Assembly (NCBI GenBank): GCA_023159155.1 | Contig: JAJNNX010000001.1 | Span: forward strand, 1,798,001-1,862,000 | Source: Ustulina deusta | Lineage: Eukaryota; Ascomycota; Sordariomycetes; Xylariales; Xylariaceae | Length of the DNA: 64,000 bases | Direction: 5' to 3' | Part shown: piece by piece, positions 33,445 to 43,747 of the stretch | Position numbering within the stretch: position 1 is the stretch's first letter | How the letters are laid out: each line of letters opens with the position of its first letter | Position numbers and translations under genes: made by a program | Notes under the pieces: model-generated | Databases searched by the model: none | Told to the model about the DNA's origin: nothing | What the model saw: only the letters and a program-made list of their open reading frames with translations

Positions 33445-34474
33445 ATGGCGTCAGGATACGACAGAGCTCTTTCGGGTATGATTTTGTTTCTCAACCCGGT
33501 ACACTTGCACTCTAACTAATCATCGCTGCCTGTAGTGTTCAGGTTGGTAGCTCACGCGAAAGTCCGGTGATGTCAGCCTCCTAATAGTCAACAGTCCCGA
33601 CGGACACGTCTTCCAAGTCGAATATGCTGGCGAAGCAGTCAAGAGAGGTAGAGACTCGCCGTTTCCAACTACACCGTTGTCAACGACGCTCTAATGTCGG
33701 CTTCCTAGGAACCTGCGCTGTGGGCGTCAAGGGCAAGGATATCGTTGTCCTCGGGTGCGAGAAGAGATCAGCCATGAAATTACAAGACACACGCATCACA
33801 CCTTCCAAGATCGGACTTGTCGACACACACGTATGCCTCGCGTTCGCAGGCCTAAACGCCGATGCCCGCATCCTGATTGACAAAGCACGCCTGGAGGCAC
33901 AATCACACCGTCTAACGGTCGAGGACCCTGTCACAATCGAGTACATCACAAAATACGTCGCCGGGGTACAGCAACGGTACACCCAGAGTGGTGGTGTGCG
34001 GCCGTTCGGCATTAGCACGATGGTCGTGGGATTCGACAAGGGTAGCACCGCGCCCAGACTCTACCAGACAGAACCCAGTGGCATCTACTCCGCATGGTAT
34101 GTACTTACCATCTTCGTGAGTAAATTCTCTGGCTTACTGTGAGCAGGAAAGCGAATGCTATTGGCCGCTCGAGCAAGACGGTGCGAGAATTCCTAGAGCG
34201 AAACTACAAGGACGACATGGATCGCGAGGCGACAATTCGATTAGCCATCAAGTCACTACTGGAGGTCGTTCAGACGGGCGCCAAGAACATCGAGATCGCC
34301 ATTATGGCACCAGGAAAGACGATTGAGATGCTGCCAGTTGAGGATATTGAGACTTATGTCAAGACCATTGAGCAAGAGAAACAAGAAGAGGCTGCCAAGA
34401 AGAAGACCGGCCGGACGCCTGGCACGGGGAGTGCAGCCATCTTGACGAGGGAGCGGGAGGGAGGTAGTGATTAG
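33445..34474 (+). CDS. pre6: 20S proteasome subunit alpha-4 (PSMA7/Pre6)
   Basis: Alpha-ring subunit of the 20S core particle; non-catalytic, forms the gate and docking surface for regulators. Five exons, 33445-33475, 33536-33542, 33595-33647, 33709-34096 and 34147-34474, join in phase to 268 residues. The alpha-type N-terminus [20 protein letters not shown] is exact only if the 7-nt exon 2 is used; it encodes the end of Val, Phe and the start of Ser. [20 protein letters not shown] and [13 protein letters not shown] mark the alpha-4 class. The usual Leu of EYALEAV is Gly here (EYAGEAV). Residues after about 240 are a charged Lys/Glu tail ending in GGSD. The donor after the microexon is GTTGGT, weaker than others in the window. 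The convergent neighbour is a CHY zinc-finger gene, 271 bp away. Confidence 0.95.
33536..33542 (+). other. 7-nt microexon of proteasome alpha-4
   Basis: Between acceptor TGTAG (ending 33535) and donor GTTGGT (starting 33543) lie only seven coding bases. They are required to read V-F-S in the invariant proteasome alpha N-terminal segment. Skipping them would lose 7 nt and shift the frame. Confidence 0.85.
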
Positions 34475-34745
34475 TCAACCTCGGGCTAAAGAGCCACGGG
34501 CAATAGGTATAGAATAATCATAGGAAGGGTAAGCTCTCGCGGCAGAGCACCCTTCAGATTACGATTTACAACAATGGCTCGCTTGATTATGGCGATAACA
34601 AGTGCTGTCTCTTTTGTTCATTGGTCTCGTGATGTATAAACGTGTGGTATCATATGCAGTTCAGTCGCTCCGGAAAATATGCGTCCCTCTATTTTCAGTC
34701 CTGCCTCCTCCTCCCAAGTCGACCCCGACAGAACGAGCACGTATA

Positions 34746-35303
34746 TCAGCCTAGCTTATCAGCATCAGTCTGTATATCAAATATCGTCTTCTGTTGGTTG
34801 TTCTTAACGCGGTCGTCCTTAAGCATGCGGTTATCCATGCGGGCGTCCTCGCCTTCGACACGGAGCGCGGGCTTGGGGATAACGGCCTCGAGGACGAAAT
34901 GGTTGTCGCAGTGCGGGCAGTACTCGTCAGCTTCCTCGAACTCCCGCGCGTCCTTGCGGAAGCACTTCTTGCATTTCTTGCACGCGAACGTCATCTCGAG
35001 GGTCTGCAGCAGCTGATGCGACTCCTGCTCGTGGTGGCAATCGGCACAGTCGAACCATTTCTTGCCTGTTTTCCGCCACTCTGTTGTAAGTAAAAACTGC
35101 CGACCAATTCTCGCAGACACAAGAATTGCGTAGTATGGTGGGCGACCTAAGGGGGCTGGTGGACGATGATGATGATGATGATGGTGATCAACCTACAACA
35201 TGGTGACCGGATCGCCACTTGAGCGTTTAGGATGTGCTTGCTTCCGAGCGTTAGCTGCCTAGGTCGAAGAGGAAGGGGTCGAGTATACGTATGCGTACCA
35301 CAT
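34746..35303 (-). CDS. CHY-type zinc-finger protein (Hot13-like)
   Basis: Small zinc protein of 122 residues resembling the CHY zinc-finger domain of yeast Hot13, which helps recycle Mia40 in the mitochondrial intermembrane space. Its place of action here is inference. Three exons: 35303-35299, 35240-35197 and 35065-34746. The coding part of exon 1 is just 5 nt, ATGTG before GTACGC. It joins in phase to give MCKHILNAQVAIRSPCCKKW, which matches how such proteins begin. Cys/His pairs continue: WFDCADCHHE, FACKKCKKCF and EYCPHCDNHF. The C-terminal about 40 residues are charged. Exon 2 and 3 boundaries are forced by frame and motif (donor GTAGGT, acceptor ACAG). The start is the only doubtful point; an unseen upstream exon is possible. 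A GAT repeat sits in intron 2. Confidence 0.8.
35165..35182. repeat. GAT trinucleotide microsatellite in an intron
   Basis: Six GAT units inside intron 2 of the minus-strand CHY zinc-finger gene. Confidence 0.75.
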
Positions 35304-37161
35304 GTTCGAAGCTGAGCCAAACAAATTAACTTGCTAAATGGGTAGCTGAGATAGTTCACGCCAGACAAGACAAGATTATTAAGCGCGTCACGAAATTTTG
35401 GTGTTGAGGCGATTGCGGTGCACTTTATTACCTTAGTGCGGGGTGACAGTTGATATTTAGCGCCACCATACCGCTGGTTCTTCGCTGGAGCCCGCTGTAA
35501 GGGCCTAGCCCGAACCAATTCGCCCCAGAGTTGTTCTCTAGCCAACGCCTGATATTTCAACATTACAGCAGGCTTTCTGTATCCCATAAATCGCACATAA
35601 GCCTCCATGGCGGAGCTCTTTGCTCTTTTGCAACACAGATAACAAACTCGTTCTGGATGTGGTGACTCGTGATCAAATGGGTTGAACATCTACGAGATAC
35701 ACCGCACACGAGCACATACCTCCGGTTTCCAGCATCACATCAATCACCAAACCGTGTTGCAACTGTCTTCGGATGCAAAAGAAGCGGCAGGTTATATTAG
35801 TCAATGTTGTGTTTTTAACGATATTCTCTCAACGAACTCCGCCCTTCACTGCTCATGTAAGGATTCGTGGCCAAGACAGCCTCGCAATTCACGCGCTCAT
35901 CCGGGATTGCAGAGAGAAAACCCGTGGCTCCCATCGAGTTCGCGTGATACCGTAAATGCCCAGAGGCCCCCAACCCCCTAAATCCAAAGGCTCTTGTCCG
36001 CGAAAAGGTATCACCAGCCCCAGCTCCATGACTCCAACACGTCGCTCTAACCATTTTCAATCATAACAACATCCTCGCCACAATACAAGGTGTCGAGAAT
36101 TCTTCTGCCACGAAGCGATAGGATCGTACCGCGACGCGGCGGCGCAGAGGGCCATTTGAGTGTATTTAAGCTCGGAAGCAGTTGAATCTGCCGAATGAAA
36201 ATCGCCAGGGTCCTCGGTGAACGCCATGGCGGCTAACGTTGACGTTGGTGCCGAAGTGTCTGTTGCCGAAACCCTTGGAGTAGAAAAAAGGCATTTTGGT
36301 TGCGTTGGAGGCTTTGTAGGATCTTTCGTAGGTAAATTCTTCTATAATGAAGAATGTTAGATTGTTGAGTTACTGTTGTAGTGTGTTTGAAGTACGATGT
36401 TGGGTTATGGAATGCTGTCTTGGCAGTTGTGTTTCTCGAATATAACGAATACGAACAGTCAATTTCTTCGTACTTTAAAACTGGATCGTAGGCGTGTAGG
36501 ACCGAGCAGCAGCACATTTATATCATCAATAGGTCGTGGGCATCGCCAAGTTTCCCAAGAGTACCAAGAGAACCTAGGAAGAGCTGCTAGCCCTTGGGAA
36601 GGGTGAAGATAGTTACGTCATACCTACTAGCTAAGCCACGGAAGTGATGTAGGCGCCACACTAGCTTCCTTTAGGCAAGCCACATGTGCCCCCCCAATCT
36701 GCCCCCACTCGCAACTCTAAATTGCTTGCATCGAAGTCTACGCAACACGCAGGGATTGTTGGCAAGGGACGAGGCATGGCTGTTGCATATCAATTATCTC
36801 CATCTCTTCTAGGTACAACATCAATATCCACCTTGCTAGCAATAGGATAGGAAAAAACACGATGCGCTCAGCGGAATATGCCCACTCAGGTATGTGTGAC
36901 TTAAGAAGCACAGGCAGGGTAACGAATTTTTAGTCTTGTGACAGGAATGGGCAATCATTACGCATAATAAGAGCCTTTATTCCAAGGTAGAGAAGACATT
37001 GACTATCCTTGTGTACTTAAGGAAAACACCATTACCTCCCAGTTCAAGATCATGTTAGGGTGGAGGGGACGCATTCTTCCAGGGACGGCTAGGAAATGAT
37101 TTTGGAAGCCGAGCACCTAAAGTAGGAAGCTTCAAGTTCTTTCGGCAGGCCTTTTGTCTCG
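35304..37161. other. Intergenic: CHY gene upstream region and kynureninase 3' flank
   Basis: No gene is firmly supported. A 44-codon plus-strand frame at 36226-36360 has a good start context (GCCATGG), a TATTTAA-like box about 65 bp before it and a glycine-zipper pattern (GFVGSFVG). A minus-strand frame over 35147-35689 is open only because it includes a coding exon of the zinc-finger gene. The rest is AT-rich filler. Confidence 0.5.
36226..36360 (+). CDS. Possible 44-residue ORF with glycine-zipper segment
   Basis: Short frame beginning in a Kozak-like context. It encodes an Ala/Val-rich start and then GCVGGFVGSFVGKFF, a GxxxG-type pattern found in membrane-inserting peptides. A GTAGGT at 36330-36335 could be a donor extending it. 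I recognise no family, and a frame this short can arise by chance. Confidence 0.15.
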   Translation: MAANVDVGAEVSVAETLGVEKRHFGCVGGFVGSFVGKFFYNEEC

Positions 37162-38697
37162 TCATTTCGCCGCCTGAGCAGCCAGCAAAGCCGACTCAAA
37201 AGCCTCGACGAAGGAGACGCAATCACTGAAGTTGTTGTAGATGGGTGCAGGTGCAACTCTGATGACATTGGGTTTCCTCTCATCCACAATGATACCATGC
37301 TCTTCCAAGCCGTGCATCGTGGCATCCAGCAAACCATCCGTTAGTAGGAGGCTTAGTTGGGCGCCTCGCTGGCTGGGGTCAGACGGTGTAACAGTTCGGA
37401 AAAGTTTCTTCGCATCATCCGACATCAACGAGAGGCATTCCTCGAGAAATGCCGTCAACCGCTTGGACTTTTCCCGTAGGGGTGCCATGCCTCCAGCAAG
37501 CTCAAAAAGCTCGAGAGACGCGCAGAGGCTCGTAATGTCAAGGACGCTCGGGTTACTTAGCTGGAAGCCAGCGGCTCCTTTGGCGGGGTGAAACTCAGTT
37601 TCCATTTGGAACCGCGTCCCTTTGTCGTTCCCCCACCAGCCTGTCAAACGGTTCCCGTAACTTTGCTCAGGTTCACCTTCTATACTCGGGGTTGCAATCA
37701 GGCTGTTCCGCGAGTGCACGAATGTGCCTCCTATACAGCCTGGCCCACCATTTAGATACTTGTACGTACACCATGCGGCCGCATCCACGTCCCAGTCGTG
37801 GAGAGAAAGGGGCACGTTGCCTGCAGCGTGTGCAAGATCCCAGATGATGAATATACCGTGCATGTGGGCATATGCCGTTATCGTCGATATGTCAAGAAGC
37901 TGGCCAGTGTAGTACTGTATGCCAGGCAGCAAGATGAGCGCCGTGTCTGTCGCGTGTTTTGATATCAAGGCCTGGATGTCATAGGTACTGATGATTGGGT
38001 CCTCTGCAAAGGGCGACTCGATAGTCACCATGGAGGTCTCGGGATTTAGCCCGTGATGTCTAATTTGGCTCAGCACAGCAAACTGCGATGGTGTCTTAGC
38101 CCACGCACGCATAGAACTTACTACGTAATACTTACATGATCACTTGGAAATGCTTTGCTCTCCAAGATAATTTTGTGCCGGCCGTTGGGGTCAGGACGGT
38201 AAAATGCAGACATCAGAAAATGGAGATTGGCCGTCAACGTTTGCATGACAGCAACCTCCGTCTCTTCCGCACCAACTATGGGAGCCATCATTTTGGCTGC
38301 CCGATGATCTGCGTCGAGCCACGTCGGCAGAGGGGAATCCTCAAGGGGCTTAAAGTGGCCCTGGACGCCCTGTGTCGCCCATGTCGCAAGATATTGCTGG
38401 ATGCGGGTCGCCGTCCTCTTCGGTTGTACCCCAAGGGAGTTTCCGCATAAGTATGTGCATGGTGTAGTTCCATCGACGTGTGCGTCATTGCTCCAATCTA
38501 CGGAAGTTCAGCTCCATTCTAGACGTCCTGGAAGAGGCAGTTATCTCACCACCTGCTGGAAGCGTCTTTCTCTTGACGTCAGCTGTAGTTGGGATGTGGA
38601 ATTCGTCTCGAAGGTGACGAAGGCTATCCTCTCTATCGAGAGCCGCGGCCTGAGCGCGCAGGCCCGGAAAACGGGAAGCATGAACTGGAGCCGTCAT
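37162..38697 (-). CDS. bna5: Kynureninase
   Basis: Cytosolic PLP enzyme that cleaves 3-hydroxykynurenine (and kynurenine) to 3-hydroxyanthranilate (or anthranilate) plus alanine in tryptophan catabolism and de novo NAD synthesis. Three exons, 38697-38553, 38497-38136 and 38082-37162, join in phase to 475 residues, a normal length. Landmarks in order: [58 protein letters not shown], then [27 protein letters not shown]; and the cofactor-lysine region [12 protein letters not shown]. The two introns are 55 and 53 nt with standard signals. Within intron 1 the frame stays open, so a simple frame search would misplace the exon edge. Its 3' neighbour region is non-coding. Confidence 0.96.
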
Positions 38698-41600
38698 GGG
38701 TGGCAGGGATCCGGAATACTCTCCGAGACCCAGGCACTTGTCGAGCGGTGAACAAGAGGGACGGGCTGTATTGCAGCCGTAGTATGACTAAGACTCCGCT
38801 GTCGACAGGAGCGATTGGTGTTGATGTTGGGCTGAATGAATCAAGAACCTCTTTAGGCCTCATAACACAAGTCGTATTGGAGTGCTTAGGTATTCCGAAG
38901 AACCCCACCCGCAAGGTGGGGGTGGGTGAGTCTATAATGGTTGGAGCTAATGATCACACAAAGGGTTCGGACCTCTCGATCTGTGGGTATTAGTAGAGAT
39001 ATAGTCATGGATGCTATGGCAGCTACAAGTCGGATAGTCTATGAGTAAGTACTTATATAGAATTCTCGCAAGTCCGCTGGAGTTCAGGCATGGTTCTCGA
39101 TATCATGACTTGATACGCAAAGATATTGAACCTCATTTATCTCAGTTCAGGTCAAGCTTTTCAACAAGCTTTTTCAATGCAGCCGGTGATACCCGGTGCT
39201 TCTGATGCTGGCACGGCAGCTTAAGACGAACACCTATGTAACGTAGTGCCGGGGTTTCGCAATATGCATTTCGCCTGTAGACACTCCGAAAAGGCTACAT
39301 CTGGCAGCTCGTGAAAGGTGTAAGATTTTGTGAATGCCCTGCATACACTATCGGCTGTCATCTCGCTGAACGACATCTCGGTGGGCGGAGATGCTATTGG
39401 CCTTGAGCGTCGTTGGGTTCTTCAATGTGGTCCCTATAATCCAACTTAGTTTGAGAGTATTGCCAACATGGAGACGTTGGGGATTCGTCTGTGTCACTTA
39501 GAGATGCATGCTAAATCTGAACTTCACGGGAGACATTTGCTTGTTCTGCTCTATTGGGTACACGCGTATTAGTCTATTCTGTTTTATCTAGGGTATATCA
39601 ATATGTACCCCAGATTCGGAGCTTCGTTTTGAGTAGCGTTTTTTACTTTATTTGTCCTGATCTCCCACGGGAGTAGAAAAGATCTTATTGGAGAGAGCCG
39701 GGCGAATCTCAAGCGGACGTGCTGATCCGGTGCATGCATGCACTTCAAATACTACGAACCTAGGTAGGAAATAGTCAAAATAGATCAGGGGTGTCGAGTG
39801 GATGCCAACATCGTACTCTTTAGCTAATAGTTAAGTACTGGTTTATACAACGGACAAATCGTAGGAGATAGCAGATATGCGTCAATTGTCGCAAGTATTG
39901 TGAATGATGGTGGAAGCGGTAAGTTTCAGTCGCTTCGGCCGATGAAATTGTCGAGAAGCACATCATTCTCGAGTGGATTCCGTAACACCGCCTTTTGCTG
40001 CCTAATTCTAGCACCAATTGACCAGGTTTCGCAAGAAATACAGAGTGTGGTATCACAGCCGTCGATGCTCGTTCGGAGAAGAGTATGCAATAGATTGGAG
40101 GACGCTTCCCACGAGACTCTGGCTAATGTGGCGGGCGCGAGAAGAAAGTGGATAGCCAGGGCTAAAATCCGGGGTTTAATCAGGCTAGAGGAGGTACCTA
40201 AGCAAGTCAATTACAGGAGTGGTACTTCTTGTACTACTACGGCTTTGCCACGGTATCCCCGCGTACAAACTAGGTAAGCTTAGGGGGCTTGAAAATGATG
40301 ACTATCACGAGATCGGTTTGCTTTGTTGGGTGCTGGATCGGCTGACGAACGGGTCTGGACGGGGACCATACGCGCGCCATAGGAGATGGGGCTGGGCAAG
40401 ATTCTGATCAGGTAAAATGGGGGTAATGGAAAGCCGAAAAGCGTGACCCGAACCCAAGATGCGACATTGTGTTAGTCAAGGGAATACGGACTCGGCATGC
40501 GGTTACAGTGTTCAGCACGGTCCGGACGGCTCGACGGCTTTGGGCGCTCTGCTCGCCTGCCTGTCGCGATCGCGGCAGGAGGCAATTCAAGAACCAGTCA
40601 CCCGCTTCGTTGGTGCACGCCGGGGTTGCGTTTTGACAGGGACCACCATGCCCGAAAAGGACAAGACGGTATCCCCCAATCATCACACGATCTGAGATTT
40701 TGCGGCTTCCAGAACCACCGTGCACGCATGCTCCGATGTTACTGGTCTCTCCCTTCCCAACCCTGAGATCTGACCTGGACGGGGCCTGGAACCGTACCTC
40801 GGTATTGCGAAGCTACGCACAATACCTACCTAGTGTGTCTACACCGTAATCTGTACAATGCTAGAGAAGATGCCGCAAGGCACTGACTGGCCTACCTACC
40901 TACTTAAGACTTCTTAAGTCGGTACTAGTCTAGGTAAGGTATGTAGGCATCTAGGAGAGGCGGTAAAGACTGGGCTAGATATTCTTGCCGTCTTGAATCC
41001 CTAGCGCAATGCAAGGTGTGCTCGGGGTACCCATCTAACAGCTAGCCTCCCTAGGATCGTTATCTCCATTTACTACCGCGGTAGCTAGGTAGATCGCAGA
41101 GATATCTGCGAGGGAAAGAGACGAAAGTGGCTGGGAAACAAACACGAGAGAGCCTGAAGGTACCTCATCGAGTACCTATGTCACGGCTATAGTTAGTTAG
41201 AAAGAGGGCTATTACCTGGCAGTGCATAGTACTAGGTAGCGTGTGTCGGTCACAAGACTCGTGTATAATTTTTTACCGTATCGACAATTGTCAGACACGA
41301 TTCTGTATACAATGGGCGGAAACATCCATTACATCGCTTCTAATAACCCCCAAGAGTTAGTATACCCACCTGGGTTAAGCAGTCAGTGGAGACCCGGCAG
41401 CATTGATTTGTTTGACGCAGGTACTGTAGGCATCATACCTATGTAGTATGTAAAAGTCATCATCGATCTCGCAATAGGTACACAACACCGAGTCTACTTA
41501 CTACTACCTACCTACTCAGCTGTCCAACCACTGTTGCTTATACATTGCTTATTCCAGTGCTTTTATTTACAAATACGTAATAAACTTCAATGCATTACAT

Positions 41601-43747
41601 GAGTTGCTAAGGTAGTTAGTTCAATTTGGATACAATTGTTCACGTGGATTCAGCTTCGACGGAGATTTCGAAATGCTCCGTATTGAAATCACTTGAGTGT
41701 ACCTATGATGTACGTAGCTAGGTACTTAGATAGGTACTTAGATACATGTCCTCGGCTTCGGGTTACGGTAGCACTGTCCATGTACCCAGATACCCAAGAA
41801 TAAACTTGTATAGCCCACTGGAGGGACTCGGGGTGGAGATCTTCAGGTACCGCGCGGCCGGGGCCAATTGTAGCACAGCCCGCATCCCATTTTAGTTAGC
41901 AGTAGCTCCAAGACGACCCTCAGTGTTCGTCACTTCGAATGAAGTTTTTTTCCTCGAGTCGATTCTGGTACTCCGTATGTAGCATACAGTATTGCGTCGT
42001 CTTGAATCGCATGCCTAGAATGGCGCCAACAGGGTTGTTGCGAGTAGTGCAGTGTTGGCCAAAGGAGCGAATTGCTTTTTCACGATCGGAGCAATCCCAT
42101 GCTCTGAGGAGTTCCGTGGTGGACAAAAGATATATAAAGACCTCGTGAGTCCCATTCCTCGGGCGAAAGCGTCCAATTCGTGACGGTGCTCTTGTACTCG
42201 TGCTCAACAGTCCAATCTGGACCAGAACCCCCCATCTCCCACTACTTAATCAACAACCTTCAGCTATTGCTTAGCCAAACCAAACCCCAGCCCTACAGCT
42301 GTTCTGTTCCTGACACCACATCCATCCACTTCTTCTCGTATCTATTTGTAGCTTCGGTCTCGCCTGCAGCTCATTGTTCGCCGGCAGGAAATAAAGGACA
42401 ATAGCGCATAGCAGCACAAACCAGCACCCTCGGCTCTTCTTTGTGTTGTGCTACAAGTACAGTGAGAAAATTGGGCCTATTCACTGATCTTATCATTATC
42501 AGCTCGGTGTCATCATACCTACCTACCTACCTACCTACCTACTTAGCCTCTCTCTCTACCAATACTTCCTCCACTTGTCTTTCTTATCTCTTAAGACACT
42601 CTAATAATCCCACCTGCCAGGCGTCCTGCCAGACTTCCCCGTGCACATTGCACATTGCCTAACATCCCGCATTATTTTCTGTTATCGGTATCCCTTTCTC
42701 AGCTTAGGGCCGACACCTTCCTTTTGAACTTCAAAGTTCTTCGGGCCACTCTTGTTGATCGGCATTGCATTGAGCATTGTAACTTGACTCCGCCAACCGA
42801 CCTTCGCTTGGCTTATTACCTTCGGCAACCAAGGTTGCTGTGAATATCTATCTGCATATCCCCATCCTCGCGTCTAGACCCCGAAGACAAACTCTCCGTC
42901 TTTTGCAGCTTGGCCCGTTCCGCTCTGATATTGTGGACCATTACTACTGCCATATTGCCATCCGGTACAGCAAGCCCGGAAATCTATCCCATTTTTTGAT
43001 AGATCATTATCTGTCGGTAAGTCTCTGTTCAGCCTGTTTGTTTCGTATATTTCTACTTTCTCCCCTCTCTTACTACACGAATTCCTGGCCCCTTAGTCTC
43101 TCAGAACAACCCAGCGGTCAGGCAAAAACTCCCCGTTCCATGTTCCACAGGAGAAGCCAATCGATCATGATACACTATAAGGGTACCCTGCTTCTATCCC
43201 TGTATCTTGTTTATTCTACACTGAGTTGGCTTGTTGTAGACGGCTGCATATGCTGCTACGCGGCCTGCATAACTCAATATGAGAACCCCCCGGGTGTAAA
43301 TACGCAGATATCACCACAGTCTATGGTTTATCACTCTTCTAGCCGAATATGCTCAGTTGGTGTACTTTGATTTCAATCATTAGACAGACAGCACGGGCCC
43401 TTGCAAAGATAACATTGTATATTACAATGAGATTCTCTGCTGTATCTGCCATCCTCAAGTCCTTGCAGCTTCCGCCTTTTCCTTTTCCTTCCCCTTTCCC
43501 TTTCACTTCATAAACCCAGAGTTTCCCCTTGGCAAAGAAACCTAGAACGAAGAAATTGGCTTCATATCCCCCATTTTGTCTTGTGTTTATTCTCCTCGGT
43601 CCATTTGTCCTAGGGGTCAACCCGTTGGTCTTAACTATGGTCGTCAAAATGTTAACTGTGCAAACGACTGACCTGCGTCTGGACAGGTTTACCGACAATA
43701 CGGGCTCTTTAGACACTCCAGAGAGTTTTCAGCATAACTAAGAAACC
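38698..43747. other. Gene-poor region upstream of gdh2
   Basis: Five kilobases without a recognisable gene. From 40800 to 41750 the DNA is rich in TACC/GGTA words (for example TAGGTACTTAGATAGGTAC near 41712). From 42180 to 43740 it is pyrimidine-rich on the plus strand, with a TACC microsatellite (42516-42542) and a CTTTTCC tract (about 43470-43505). That is typical of the promoter and long leader of a highly expressed fungal gene, here gdh2. Open frames near 39900-40277 on both strands have no motif I recognise. Confidence 0.55.
42516..42542. repeat. TACC tetranucleotide microsatellite
   Basis: About 6.75 perfect TACC units in the pyrimidine-rich leader region upstream of gdh2. Confidence 0.85.

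Noticed and set aside
39820..40277. Overlapping frames on both strands (up to 125 codons)
   Set aside because: No family resemblance. The frames overlap each other on opposite strands with no clear coding bias.
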